DNA of 42,749 bases from Nocardioides sp. J54 (GTDB taxonomy: Bacteria > Actinomycetota > Actinomycetes > Propionibacteriales > Nocardioidaceae). The position numbers were made by a program, and so were the translations under genes. Below the pieces are notes generated by a model. It saw nothing but the letters and a program-made list of their open reading frames with translations. It ran no database searches and was not told the origin of the DNA. This document shows, one piece after another, positions 15,879 through 24,963 of the stretch. Each line of letters starts with the position of its first letter. Positions within the stretch are counted from its first letter, which is position 1. The stretch covers positions 59,052 to 101,800 of the forward strand of contig NZ_JAER01000016.1 of the NCBI RefSeq assembly GCF_000519005.1, read 5' to 3'.

Positions 15879-17585
15879 GTGGAGATCTCTCGTCGTGACC
15901 TGATCCGCAAGACCATCGCCGCGGGAGGCCTCGCTGCGGCGGCCACCGCGCTCCCCGGCGTGCTGCGCTCGGCGGCGAGCGCGCAGGGCTCGACCGTGCA
16001 GCAGACCTTCGCCACCGGTGCCCCCGGTCCGGGCGGCTACCGTCCGGTGATCTCCGTGACCGGGGAGGCGCACACGGTCCGCCCGGGCCTCGGCGTCGCG
16101 GCGGCGCCCGGCCGCGCCCGGCAGGGCATGATCGCCTTCGTCCAGCTCAGCGACATCCACATCGTCGACGCGCAGTCGCCGCTGCGCCTGGAGTGGACCG
16201 ACCGGCTCGACGACCCCAGCCCGCTCCCCGGCGTCGGGCTGTTCACGTCGTCGTACCGCGCGCACGAGATGCTCGCCGGCCAGGTCTCCGACTCGATGGT
16301 CCGCGCGATCAACCGGATCGCGACCGGCCCGGTCACCGGCAAGCCGCTCGCGCTCGCCATCCAGACCGGCGACAACTCCGACAACTCCCAGCTCAACGAG
16401 GTCCGCTGGAACATCGGGATCCTCAACGGCGGCACGGTGAAGGTCGACTCCGGCAACCCCAACAAGTGGGAGGGTGTCGCGGACAGCAACCCGGCCACCT
16501 ACGACCTCGGGTACTGGCACCCGCACGGCAGCCCCGCGGGCAAGCCGGCCGACCGCCCCCGCGCCGAGCACGGCTTCCCGGTCGTCCCCGGCCTGCTCGA
16601 CGCCGCCCGCCGCTCCTTCGCGGCGGAGGGCCTGGACATCCCGTGGTACTCCGTCTTCGGCAACCACGACGGCCTGGTGCAGGGCAACTTCCCCACCAGC
16701 ACGCTGCAGCTCAACCTGCTCGCGCTCGGCTCGCTGAAGATCATCTCGCCGCCGCTCGGCCTGCACCCGGCCCAGCTGCTCGACGACCTGATGACCAACC
16801 CGGCGGCCCTGCTCACCAACCTCCTCGGCGGCGCCCTCAACACCGTCGTCCGCGTCGTGCAGCCCGACCTGAACCGCCGCCTGCTGACCCGCAAGCAGGT
16901 CGTCGAGCAGCACTTCGCGATGGGTGGGCAGCCCTTCGGCCACGGCTTCACGACCACGAACCGGCAGAAGGGCACGGCGTACTACCACTTCGACAAGGGT
17001 GACGTCCGGTTCGTCGCCATGGACACCGTCAACCCGAACGGGTACGCCGACGGCTCGCTCGACCAGACCCAGTTCGCGTGGCTGACGAACCTGCTCGACC
17101 AGTCCACCGACAAGGTCGTGATGGTCTTCAGCCACCACACCTCCGACACGATGGGCAACCCGCTCATCGCGACCGGCGGCAACCTGGAGCCGCGGGTCAC
17201 GGGAGGCGCGGTGCTCGACGCGCTGCTCGCCCGCCCGCAGGTGGTCGCGTGGATCAACGGCCACACCCACCGCAACAAGATCACGCCCCGGACCCGTCCG
17301 GGCGGCGGCGGGCTGTGGGAGATCACGACCGCCTCGCACATCGACTGGCCGCAGCAGGCGCGGATCATCGAGGTCGCCGACAACGCCGACGGCACGCTGT
17401 CGATCTTCACCACGATGGTCGACCACTCCGGCCCGGCGTCCTCGGGCGCCGGGACCGCCAACGCCCAGCAGCTGGCCGGCCTGGCCCGCGAGCTCGCCGC
17501 CAACGACTGGCACGACCACGCCGACGGGTCCGGCGCGCCGGAGGACCGCAACGTGGAGCTGCTGGTCCCGAACCCCCTCAGCTGA
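15879..17585 (+). CDS. Tat-exported metallophosphoesterase (TIGR03767-like)
   Basis: This 568-residue calcineurin-like phosphoesterase starts with a twin-arginine signal: SRRDLIRK, then a hydrophobic stretch ending near ASA-Q at about 36. The metal site is complete: LSDIHIVD (DxH), QTGDNSDN (GDN), FGNHDGL (GNHD), FSHHTSD and INGHTHRNK (GHTH). The large inserts between motifs and overall length fit the actinobacterial TIGR03767 group. It should fold in the cytoplasm with its metals and act outside the membrane on a phosphoester of unknown nature. The GTG start is chosen because it gives the Tat motif at residues 4-5. It ends 6 bp from the convergent rlmN. Confidence 0.9.
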   Translation: MEISRRDLIRKTIAAGGLAAAATALPGVLRSAASAQGSTVQQTFATGAPGPGGYRPVISVTGEAHTVRPGLGVAAAPGRARQGMIAFVQLSDIHIVDAQSPLRLEWTDRLDDPSPLPGVGLFTSSYRAHEMLAGQVSDSMVRAINRIATGPVTGKPLALAIQTGDNSDNSQLNEVRWNIGILNGGTVKVDSGNPNKWEGVADSNPATYDLGYWHPHGSPAGKPADRPRAEHGFPVVPGLLDAARRSFAAEGLDIPWYSVFGNHDGLVQGNFPTSTLQLNLLALGSLKIISPPLGLHPAQLLDDLMTNPAALLTNLLGGALNTVVRVVQPDLNRRLLTRKQVVEQHFAMGGQPFGHGFTTTNRQKGTAYYHFDKGDVRFVAMDTVNPNGYADGSLDQTQFAWLTNLLDQSTDKVVMVFSHHTSDTMGNPLIATGGNLEPRVTGGAVLDALLARPQVVAWINGHTHRNKITPRTRPGGGGLWEITTASHIDWPQQARIIEVADNADGTLSIFTTMVDHSGPASSGAGTANAQQLAGLARELAANDWHDHADGSGAPEDRNVELLVPNPLS

Positions 17586-17591
17586 GGGGCG

Positions 17592-18731
17592 TCACTCCGA
17601 GGCGGCGAGCTGGCCGCAGGCCGCGTCGATGTCGCTGCCGCGGGTGTCCCGCAGCGTGGTCGCGATGCCCCGGGCGGTGAGGCGACGGACGAACTCGTCC
17701 ATGTCGTCCTCGCGCGAGCGGGTGAACCGGGAGCCGGGCACCTCGTTGAGCGGGATCGGGTTGACGTGGACCCAGCCGGTGCCACGGCCGTCGCCGGACA
17801 GCACGTCGGCGAGCAGGTCCGCGCGCCAGCCCTGGTCGTTGATGTCCTTCATCAGGGCGTACTCGATGGAGACCCGGCGACCCGTCTTCGCGAAGTACTC
17901 GTAGGCTGCGTCGACCGTCTCGGCCACGGAGAACCGGGTGTTGATCGGGACGATGTCGTTGCGGAGCTCGTCGTCGGGCGCGTGCAGCGACAGGGCCAGG
18001 GTCACCGGGATGCCCTCGCCGGCGAGCTGCCGGATCCGGGGCACCAGTCCGACCGTGGAGACGGTGACGTGGCGCGCCGAGAGGCCGAGCCCGGACGGCG
18101 CCGGCTCGGTGAGGCGTCGTACGGCGCCGAGGGTGGCCTTGTAGTTCGCGAGCGGCTCGCCCATGCCCATGAACACGACGTTCGAGAGTCGGCCCGGGCC
18201 GCCCGCCACGTCGCCGTTCGCCATCGCGCGGGCACCGACCACGACCTGGTGCACGATCTCGGCGGTGGACATGTTGCGCTGCAGGCCGCCCTGGCCGGTC
18301 GCGCAGAACGGGCACGCCATGCCGCAGCCGGCCTGGCTGGAGATGCAGATCGTGGCCCGGTCCTTGTAGCGCATGAGGACCGACTCGACGAGGGAGCCGT
18401 CGAAGAGCTTCCACAGCGTCTTGACGGTCTTGCCCTTGTCGGCGGTCTGCTCGCGGATCGAGGTCATCAGGTCCGGCAGGAGCGCCTCGACCAGCGCCGC
18501 ACGCTGCCCGGCGGGCAGGTCGGTCATCTGCTCCGGGTCGTCGACGAGGCGGGAGAAGTAGTGGGTCGCGACCTGCCTGGCCCGGAAGCCGGGCAGGCCC
18601 ATCTCGACCAGGAGGTCCTTGCGCTCGTCGACCGTCAGGTCCGCCAGGTGGCGGGGAGGCTTCTTGCGCCCACGCGGCTCCGCGAGGACGAGGGGAAGCG
18701 GCGTCGGGGCGGCCGCGGGCTGGTCGGACAT
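17592..18731 (-). CDS. rlmN: 23S rRNA / tRNA adenine-C2 methyltransferase
   Basis: This 379-residue radical-SAM enzyme methylates C2 of A2503 in 23S rRNA and of A37 in some tRNAs. The iron-sulfur cluster motif is CGMACPFC (CxxxCxxC) within [19 protein letters not shown]. The C-terminal text [11 protein letters not shown] carries the second conserved cysteine needed for methyl transfer. [11 protein letters not shown] and the [10 protein letters not shown] block are family hallmarks. ATG is preceded by GAGGAG. It is the last conserved member of the block that runs on through cdsA-frr-pyrH, from which it is separated here by the kynurenine genes. Confidence 0.97.
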   Translation of the reverse strand: MSDQPAAAPTPLPLVLAEPRGRKKPPRHLADLTVDERKDLLVEMGLPGFRARQVATHYFSRLVDDPEQMTDLPAGQRAALVEALLPDLMTSIREQTADKGKTVKTLWKLFDGSLVESVLMRYKDRATICISSQAGCGMACPFCATGQGGLQRNMSTAEIVHQVVVGARAMANGDVAGGPGRLSNVVFMGMGEPLANYKATLGAVRRLTEPAPSGLGLSARHVTVSTVGLVPRIRQLAGEGIPVTLALSLHAPDDELRNDIVPINTRFSVAETVDAAYEYFAKTGRRVSIEYALMKDINDQGWRADLLADVLSGDGRGTGWVHVNPIPLNEVPGSRFTRSREDDMDEFVRRLTARGIATTLRDTRGSDIDAACGQLAASE

Positions 18732-18777
18732 CTCCTCGATTGTCCCACCCCGGCGGTGGCAGGCCGAATCGTGCGGG

Positions 18778-19152
18778 TCAGGCGTCCTTCTTGAGCAGGA
18801 ACCACAGGACCGCGGCGGCGACTCCCCCGACCACGATGATCGTGGAGACCATCCCCAGCAGCATGTACCGCGCGAACCGGCGGGTCCGGGGCGGCACCAG
18901 CATCGCGATCGGCACGACCAGCAGCAGGAGCACGAAGGGGAACAGCTCCTCCGCGCGCTCGTACCCGGCGATGCTCTTGATGACGGCGGCGTACAGGCCG
19001 GGGACCACGATGATCGACGCCATGCCGGTGAAGAAGCCGGCGAGCGGGAAGAAGACGGGGTGCCCGCGGTGGAACCAGTCCGGCCGGCGGGACCCCGCGG
19101 CCGCGCCGTCCGTCTCGTCCGCCAGCGTGCGGTCGCCGATTCCCTCGCTCAT
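18778..19152 (-). CDS. Three-helix membrane protein of unknown function
   Basis: This 124-residue protein has a polar N-terminus (residues 1-30) and three hydrophobic helices (about 36-60, 70-88 and 97-120), ending in KKDA. No family is recognised. A TACGAT box lies 9 nt before the ATG, so it may be transcribed on its own; rlmN follows after a 46-bp gap on the same strand. It diverges from kynA, 77 bp away. Confidence 0.75.
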   Translation of the reverse strand: MSEGIGDRTLADETDGAAAGSRRPDWFHRGHPVFFPLAGFFTGMASIIVVPGLYAAVIKSIAGYERAEELFPFVLLLLVVPIAMLVPPRTRRFARYMLLGMVSTIIVVGGVAAAVLWFLLKKDA

Positions 19153-19229
19153 GTCCGGCCGATCGTATCCGCCCCGGCCCCAGCGCGTCGTGCTGGCCGT
19201 CCTCTGGGGCGACCTGTGACAGTAGTGAG

Positions 19230-20021
19230 GTGACCGATCAGCACCCAGCGCTGACCTACAGCAGCTACCTCGCCCTCGACGACGTCCTCGCCGCGCAGCA
19301 CCCCCGCTCGGACGAGCACGACGAGCTCCTCTTCATCGTCATCCACCAGGTCTACGAGCTCTGGTTCAAGCAGATGCTCCACGAGCTGGGCGGGCTCCAG
19401 GCCCGGCTGGAGGCGGGTGACACGCCGCGGGCCCTGCACACGCTGGGCCGGGTGCTGGCGATCCTGAAGGTCGCGGTCGCGCAGGTCGACGTCCTCGAGA
19501 CCATGACGCCGCGCCAGTTCACGAGCTTCCGTGGCCGTCTCGACGCCTCCAGCGGCTTCCAGTCCGAGCAGTTCCGCGAGCTCGAGGCCACCCTCGGCCG
19601 CCGTGACGTCCGGGTCTTCCAGCACTACCCGGAGGGCAGCCCGGGCCGGGAGCGGATCGCCGCGGCCATGGCCCGGCCGTCGGTCTTCGACTCCTTCCTG
19701 CGCTACCTCGCCACCCAGGGGTACGACGTCCCGCCGGCCGCGCTCGAGCGTGACCTCACCGCGCCGTGGGAGCCCTCGCCGCAGGTCCAGGACCTGCTGC
19801 TGGCCGCCTACGCCGACGACGGCGGCGCGGCACAGGTCGCGGAGCGCCTCGTGGACCTCGACGAGGGCCTGCAGGAGTGGCGCTACCGCCACGTGAAGAT
19901 GGTCGAGCGGACCATCGGCGCCAAGCCCGGCACTGGCGGCTCGGCCGGTGCGGCCTACCTGTGGGGCACGGTGACCACGCAGCTGTTCCCCGACCTCTGG
20001 GCGATCCGGAGCCGGATGTGA
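19230..20021 (+). CDS. kynA: Tryptophan 2,3-dioxygenase
   Basis: This 263-residue heme dioxygenase opens the indole ring of L-tryptophan to N-formylkynurenine. The N-terminal LTYSSYLALDDVLAAQHP and HDELLFIVIHQVYELWFKQ (with the distal histidine) and the C-terminal heme-ligand region RHVKMVERTIGAKPGTGGSAGAAYLW are all present. Length is right for the bacterial enzyme. The start is GTG with only a weak upstream box (GACAGT, 6 nt before). Its stop overlaps the start of the kynureninase-like gene (GTGA), so the two are translationally coupled. Kynurenine formamidase, the step between them, is not in the window. Confidence 0.96.
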   Translation: MTDQHPALTYSSYLALDDVLAAQHPRSDEHDELLFIVIHQVYELWFKQMLHELGGLQARLEAGDTPRALHTLGRVLAILKVAVAQVDVLETMTPRQFTSFRGRLDASSGFQSEQFRELEATLGRRDVRVFQHYPEGSPGRERIAAAMARPSVFDSFLRYLATQGYDVPPAALERDLTAPWEPSPQVQDLLLAAYADDGGAAQVAERLVDLDEGLQEWRYRHVKMVERTIGAKPGTGGSAGAAYLWGTVTTQLFPDLWAIRSRM

Positions 20022-21190
20022 TCGCCCCCGCCGAGCTCGCCGCCCACTACTCCCGGTTCCGTGTCTGCGAGCGGCTCCTGCTGACCGGGCACTCCCACCA
20101 GGCCTGGCCCGACGTCGCCCGGGACGCGGTCATCGAGGCGTGGGACGACGCCGCCTCGGAGGTCGACCGCAAGTGGGAGCGCGCCGCGGCGAAGGGCGAC
20201 CGGTTGCGGGCCGGGGTCCGCACGCTGCTCGACGACCCCGGCAGCGAGGTCGCGCTCGCCGCGAGCACCCACGACCTCGTCGTGCGCTTCCTCTCGGCCC
20301 TCGACCTGGGCCGGCGCCCCCGGCTGGTGACCACCGACGGCGAGTTCCACTCCGCGCGCCGCCAGCTCGCCCGGCTCGCCGAGGCCGGCCTCGACGTGGT
20401 CCGGGTCCCGGCCGGGCCGGTCGAGTCCCTCGCCGAGCGGCTGGCGGCGGAGGTCGACGACCGGACCGCCGCGGTGGTGGTCTCCTCGGTCCTGTTCGAG
20501 ACCTCCCGCCTCGTGCCCGGCCTCGACCAGCTCGCCGCCGCCTGCGAGCGCCGGGGCGCCGAGCTGCTCGTCGACGCCTACCACCAGCTCGGCGTCGTGC
20601 CGCTCTCCCTCCCCCGGGCCGGCCTGGCCGAGGCGTGGGTCGTCGGCGGCGGCTACAAGTACCTCCAGCTGGGCGAGGGCAACTGCTTCCTCCGGGTGCC
20701 GCCGCACGCCGCCGGGCTGCGACCGGTCGTCACCGGCTGGTACGCCGAGTTCGGCGACCTGGCCGGTGCGCCTCCCGGTGGGGTCGCGTACGCCGCCGGG
20801 GCCGCGTTCGCCGGGGCGACCTACGACCCGACCAGCCACTACCGGGCCGCGCGGGTGCTCGACTTCTTCGACGAGCACGGTCTCACGCCCGAGGCGTTGC
20901 GCGAGCGCTCGCTGCACCAGCGCGGCCTGCTCGTGGAGGCGTTCGACGAGCTGGACCTTCCCGACGACCTCGCCACCCGGGACCGGGAGGCGCCGGCCGA
21001 GGCCTTCGGCGGGTTCCTGGCCGTGCTCTCCGACCGCGCGGCGCAGCTGCAGGAGGGGCTGGCCGCTGCCGGGGTGCACACCGACAGCCGGGGCCGGCAC
21101 CTGAGGTTCGGCCCTGCGCCGTACGTCACCGACGAGCAGCTGCGCGCGGCGATGACCGCGCTGGGCGAGGTGGCGCGGCGGCTCGGCTGA
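20018..21190 (+). CDS. kynU: Kynureninase-like PLP enzyme
   Basis: This is a 390-residue fold-type I PLP enzyme of the class V aminotransferase / kynureninase group. The PLP lysine is in GGGYKYLQLGEGN, preceded by the cofactor Asp in LLVDAYHQLG. It differs from classical kynureninases, which read DGNSLG near the N-terminus and YKYLN-GPG at the lysine; here they are TGHSHQAWPD and YKYLQLGEG. Coupling to kynA by a four-base overlap argues that the substrate is kynurenine or formylkynurenine. Direct cleavage of formylkynurenine would explain the missing formamidase, but that is speculation. It ends 4 bp from convergent cdsA. Confidence 0.8.
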   Translation: MIAPAELAAHYSRFRVCERLLLTGHSHQAWPDVARDAVIEAWDDAASEVDRKWERAAAKGDRLRAGVRTLLDDPGSEVALAASTHDLVVRFLSALDLGRRPRLVTTDGEFHSARRQLARLAEAGLDVVRVPAGPVESLAERLAAEVDDRTAAVVVSSVLFETSRLVPGLDQLAAACERRGAELLVDAYHQLGVVPLSLPRAGLAEAWVVGGGYKYLQLGEGNCFLRVPPHAAGLRPVVTGWYAEFGDLAGAPPGGVAYAAGAAFAGATYDPTSHYRAARVLDFFDEHGLTPEALRERSLHQRGLLVEAFDELDLPDDLATRDREAPAEAFGGFLAVLSDRAAQLQEGLAAAGVHTDSRGRHLRFGPAPYVTDEQLRAAMTALGEVARRLG

Positions 21191-21194
21191 CGGA

Positions 21195-22088
21195 TCAGGT
21201 GAAGATGCCGTAGTGCAGGAGCAGCCAGATCGGGGCGATCGTCGCGAGCAGTGAGTCGAGACGGTCCATCAGGCCGCCGTGGCCGGGGATCACCTGGCTC
21301 ATGTCCTTGATGCCGAGGTCGCGCTTGATGACCGACTCGCACAGGTCGCCCAGGGTGGCCATCACGACGGCGATGAGGCCGAGCGCGACGCCGATCCACC
21401 ACTCGCCCTCGAGCAGCCACACGACGAGGGCGACACCCGCACCGACCGTGGCGATCGCGGACCCGGCGAAGCCCTCCCACGACTTCTTGGGCGAGATCAC
21501 CGGCGCCATCGGGTGCTTGCCGAACAGCACGCCGGCGACGTACCCGCCGATGTCGGAGGCGATCGTGACCAGGATGAACGTGATGATGCCCTGCACGCCG
21601 GCGTCGTCGAGGCCGCCGCCGGTGCGACCGCCCTCGGCCAGCATCAGCGCCACGAAGGAGCCCAGGAAGGGCAGGTAGACGAGCGCGAAGACCGATGCGG
21701 TGGCGTTCTTGACGTAGCCGTCGACGCCGCGGCGCAGCAGCCACAGCATGATGACCAGCGCGCTGACGGCGGTGGCGGTCACCAGCGCAGCCGAACCGTA
21801 CAGGTAGGCGACCACGACCATGACGACGCCGCCCACCATGAGCGGCTGCTCCGGCAGGTCGATGTCCTTGGCGAGCAGGCCCTTGCGCAGCTCCCAGACC
21901 GCGACCACCACGGCGATCGCGACGATCACCATGAAGGCGGGCTTCCAGAAGAGCAGCGACGCGGCGACCGCGCTCAGCAGGACGACGGCGGAGGCGACCG
22001 CGGCCTTGAGGTCACGGCCGGCCCGGCCGTGGTCCTTCTGGGGGGCGGTGCCGGGCACGAACGGGTCAGACGACGGCGACGTCGACAT
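21195..22088 (-). CDS. cdsA: Phosphatidate cytidylyltransferase
   Basis: This 297-residue multi-pass membrane enzyme makes CDP-diacylglycerol from phosphatidate and CTP, the branch point of phospholipid synthesis. The C-terminal signature is complete: ESVIKRDLGIKDMSQVIPGHGG, followed by LMDRLDS. About seven helices precede it. It lies 21 bp behind frr on the same strand and has no clear Shine-Dalgarno. The order pyrH-frr-cdsA is conserved in actinobacteria and many other bacteria. Confidence 0.97.
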   Translation of the reverse strand: MSTSPSSDPFVPGTAPQKDHGRAGRDLKAAVASAVVLLSAVAASLLFWKPAFMVIVAIAVVVAVWELRKGLLAKDIDLPEQPLMVGGVVMVVVAYLYGSAALVTATAVSALVIMLWLLRRGVDGYVKNATASVFALVYLPFLGSFVALMLAEGGRTGGGLDDAGVQGIITFILVTIASDIGGYVAGVLFGKHPMAPVISPKKSWEGFAGSAIATVGAGVALVVWLLEGEWWIGVALGLIAVVMATLGDLCESVIKRDLGIKDMSQVIPGHGGLMDRLDSLLATIAPIWLLLHYGIFT

Positions 22089-22109
22089 GGAAGTGGAGCG
22101 GCTCGAGGA

Positions 22110-22667
22110 TCAGACCTCGAGCAGCTCGGCCTCCTTGTTCTTGAGCAGCTCGTCGATCTGGTCGGTGTGCTTCTTGGTGAGGCCGTCCAGGCGCTTCTCG
22201 GCGCCGGTGACGTCGTCCTTGCCGACCTCGCCGTCCTTCTCGAGGCGCTCGAGGTTCTGCTTGGCCTTCTGGCGCACCTGGCGCACGGCGACCTTGCCGC
22301 CCTCGGCCTTCTCCTTGGCGAGCTTGATGAACTCGCGACGGCGCTCCTCGGTCAGCTCCGGGAACACGCAGCGCAGCTGCTTGCCGTCGCTGGCCGGGTT
22401 CACGCCGAGGTCGGAGTCGCGGATCGCCTTCTCGACGTTGTTCAGCGCGCCGACGTCGAAGGGCGAGACGATGATGATGCGGGGCTCGGGGGCCGTGAAC
22501 GACGCGAGCTGCTGCAGCGGCGTCGGCGTGCCGTAGTAGTCCACCATGATCTTGCTGAACATGCTGGGGTGCGCCCGGCCGGCCCGGATCGCCGCAAACT
22601 CCTCACGGGTCGCGTCGACCGACTTGCCCATCTTCTGGTCGGCCTCGTTGAGGATGTCGTTGATCAC
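22110..22667 (-). CDS. frr: Ribosome recycling factor
   Basis: This 185-residue protein splits post-termination ribosomes together with EF-G. It shows the full RRF sequence pattern: KSVDATREEFAAIRAGRAHPSMF, YYGTPTPLQQLAS, SDLGVNPASDGKQLRCVFPELTEERRREFIKLAKE, ending in a helix. The start is GTG with GGAG upstream. It is 74 bp behind pyrH in the same operon; that gap contains short GC-rich repeats (variants of GAGCCCGT) but no obvious terminator. Confidence 0.98.
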   Translation of the reverse strand: MINDILNEADQKMGKSVDATREEFAAIRAGRAHPSMFSKIMVDYYGTPTPLQQLASFTAPEPRIIIVSPFDVGALNNVEKAIRDSDLGVNPASDGKQLRCVFPELTEERRREFIKLAKEKAEGGKVAVRQVRQKAKQNLERLEKDGEVGKDDVTGAEKRLDGLTKKHTDQIDELLKNKEAELLEV

Positions 22668-22741
22668 CGGTTCTCCTTCTTGCTGGTCACACCTGTTGGT
22701 CGAGCCCGTCGATCGAGCCTCTGGGCGAGCCCGTGGAGGCG

Positions 22742-23455
22742 TCAGCCCGCGCTGACCCGCGTGCCGATCCTCTCACCCCGGACCACGCGGAGGATGTTGC
22801 CCTCGGGCTCCATGCCGAAGACGATCATCGGGAGCTTGTTCTCGCCGCAGAGGGCGAAGGCCGTCTGGTCCATGATCCGCAGGCCCCGCGCGATGGCCTC
22901 GTCGTAGCTGATCTCGTCGAACTTGGTGGCGGTCGGGTCGACGTGGGGGTCGGCGCTGTAGACGCCGTCGACCCCGCTCTTGGCGACCAGCACCACGTCG
23001 CACTTGCTCTCGAGGGCCCGCTGCACGGCCACCGTGTCGGTGGAGAAGTAGGGCATGCCCATGCCGGCGCCGAAGATCACGACGCGGCCCTTCTCCATGT
23101 GGCGGATGGCCCGGCGCGGGATGTAGGGCTCGGCGACCTGGCCCATCGTGATCGCGGTCTGCACGCGGGTCTCGACGCCCAGCTTCTCCAGGAAGTCCTG
23201 GAGCGCGAGGCAGTTCATGACGATCCCGAGCATGCCCATGTAGTCGGCGCGCACGCGGTCCATGCCGCGCTGCTGGAGCTCGGCGCCCCGGAAGAAGTTG
23301 CCGCCCCCGGTCACCACGGCGATCTGGACACCCGCGTCGACGACCGCCTTGATCTCACGGGCGATCGCCTGGACGACGTCGGGGTCGACGCCCACCTTGC
23401 CGCCACCGAAGACCTCGCCCGAGAGCTTCAGCAGGACTCGCTTGTAACCGGGCAC
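22742..23455 (-). CDS. pyrH: UMP kinase
   Basis: This 237-residue amino-acid-kinase-fold enzyme phosphorylates UMP to [23 protein letters not shown] and [13 protein letters not shown] are the diagnostic nucleotide-binding segments. GTG start with GGAAGGA upstream. It follows the phospholipase D-like lipoprotein gene by 42 bp on the same strand. A possible -10 box TAGCCT (23492-23497) in that gap suggests its own promoter, which it would need since the upstream module is accessory. Confidence 0.98.
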   Translation of the reverse strand: MPGYKRVLLKLSGEVFGGGKVGVDPDVVQAIAREIKAVVDAGVQIAVVTGGGNFFRGAELQQRGMDRVRADYMGMLGIVMNCLALQDFLEKLGVETRVQTAITMGQVAEPYIPRRAIRHMEKGRVVIFGAGMGMPYFSTDTVAVQRALESKCDVVLVAKSGVDGVYSADPHVDPTATKFDEISYDEAIARGLRIMDQTAFALCGENKLPMIVFGMEPEGNILRVVRGERIGTRVSAG

Positions 23456-23497
23456 CAGGGTCCTTCCAGTCGGTGGGTGGGAGCGGTCCCGAGGCTA

Positions 23498-24679
23498 TCA
23501 GTGCCCCTCCGCGACGGCGCGCTCGATCATGCCGTCGAACCAGCGCACGTAACGGGCCCACGACCGCCTGCCGGTGGCGTCGATGTCCACGACCACCTCG
23601 TCGCGCGGCAGCGAGGGGGTGCCGAAGTTGTCGCTGCCGGTGAGCACGTGCCGGTGCGGGGTCCCGTCCGCGTCGGTCCAGCTCAGCAGGCTGAGCTTGC
23701 TGTGCACGTCGTCGCCGTCGTCGTACGCCGCGCTGTGCACCTCGACGCCGGCGTCGCGCAGGACGCGGACGATCTCGCGCCCGATGTTGAGCGCGATCAC
23801 CTGGACCCGTGCCCCGGCCCGGGCCTTGGCGGCGACGATCTCCGCGATCCGGCGTCCGCGCTCGCCGTGCCAGGCGTACATCGCGAACCGCAGGTGGGTG
23901 CCGCGGGCGGGCAGGTCGCGCAGCACGGCCTGCACCGGGTCGGTGTCGAGGTCCCAGCCGGGGAAGAACCACACCCGGTGCCGGCCCAGCACGGGGGCGT
24001 AGCCGGGTCCGCGGGGCGGCTCGAGGCCGACCTGGTCGCGGAAGTCGCGGTCGAACACCCGCCAGACGTCGCGGCGGCCGACGAAGACGTACATGTCGCT
24101 GTACTGCTGGGTGGAGTAGTACGACAGGTTGGCCGAGCCGACCACCACCACCCGTCGGGAGTCGCCGACCTTCGTGAAGGTCCACGTCTTCTGGTGGGTC
24201 GCCGTTCTCGGCCCCCGCCCGGACCCGCGGGAGAGGTAGATGAAGGACTCCTTGCGCCGGCTCGTGCCGATCGCCTCCTTCATCCTCGCGACCGCCTTGA
24301 AGTCCTTCGACGCGTGGCGGTTCGCGATCACCTGGACCGCCACGCCGCGCTCGTGGGCGTCGATGAGGGCGTCGGCCACGGGGCGCAACGAGAACGACCG
24401 GGTGATGATCCGGATCCTCTCCCCCGGCGGCGTGCGCGCGACCAGCTCGAGCAGGCGCGCGACGACGGGGTGCTCGGCCGCCTGGGTGTCCGGGTCGTCG
24501 ACCGGGGTGCCGAGGACGACGCCGGGGCGCACCTCGTAGGGGCCGGCGACGTAGCCCGTCGGCCCGGCGGCGGCCCCGTGGGGCTCGTCGGAACGCGCAC
24601 CGGTGCAGGCCGTCGTGACGAGCAGCACCGCCAGCAACGGCCCGAGCAGCCGGCGGGTCCCCGCTCCGGGGCCGGTCAT
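23498..24679 (-). CDS. Phospholipase D-like lipoprotein
   Basis: This is a 393-residue exported protein. The N-terminus (LLGPLLAVLLVTTAC, Cys at about 25) is a lipoprotein signal, so it should be anchored on the outer face of the cytoplasmic membrane. Two PLD-type halves follow. HQKTWTF with VVVGSANLS marks the first half, and HSKLSLLSW with LTGSDNFG the second. The HxK and GS-N pieces are intact, but the Asp normally six residues after the Lys is not in place in either half, so activity may be altered. Its ATG overlaps the stop of the small membrane gene (ATGA). It is the last gene of the SPFH operon. Confidence 0.85.
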   Translation of the reverse strand: MTGPGAGTRRLLGPLLAVLLVTTACTGARSDEPHGAAAGPTGYVAGPYEVRPGVVLGTPVDDPDTQAAEHPVVARLLELVARTPPGERIRIITRSFSLRPVADALIDAHERGVAVQVIANRHASKDFKAVARMKEAIGTSRRKESFIYLSRGSGRGPRTATHQKTWTFTKVGDSRRVVVVGSANLSYYSTQQYSDMYVFVGRRDVWRVFDRDFRDQVGLEPPRGPGYAPVLGRHRVWFFPGWDLDTDPVQAVLRDLPARGTHLRFAMYAWHGERGRRIAEIVAAKARAGARVQVIALNIGREIVRVLRDAGVEVHSAAYDDGDDVHSKLSLLSWTDADGTPHRHVLTGSDNFGTPSLPRDEVVVDIDATGRRSWARYVRWFDGMIERAVAEGH

Positions 24680-24963
24680 CGCTGGCGCTGCACCCGGACC
24701 CGGAACTTGTCCTTGTTGTCCCCGTCGATGTCGGAGTCCCGCGTGCGGGAGATGTGGTGGACCTTCGTCTCGCCGCCCTGGACGGGCTGGGCCTCGATGA
24801 TCGTGTCCCGCTCGTACTGGTGCGACTTGTCGGTGTTCCGGTAGTAGCGGTAGATCAGCCAGTAGGTGCCCACGGCACCGGCGGGGCCGGCGGCGAGCAG
24901 CCACAGCGGGGCGTCGTCCCCGTCGGCGAGGACCAGCAGCTGCGTGAGGATCTCCGGGATCAT
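24676..24963 (-). CDS. Small single-pass membrane protein of the SPFH operon
   Basis: This 95-residue protein has one membrane helix (about 18-40, PLWLLAAGPAGAVGTYWLIY) and a charged cytoplasmic-type tail rich in Asp, Lys and Arg that ends VRVQRQR. No family is recognised. It overlaps both neighbours by four bases (ATGA at each end), so it is translationally locked between the zinc-ribbon protein and the lipoprotein. That argues for a stoichiometric role in one complex (inference). Confidence 0.8.
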   Translation of the reverse strand: MIPEILTQLLVLADGDDAPLWLLAAGPAGAVGTYWLIYRYYRNTDKSHQYERDTIIEAQPVQGGETKVHHISRTRDSDIDGDNKDKFRVRVQRQR

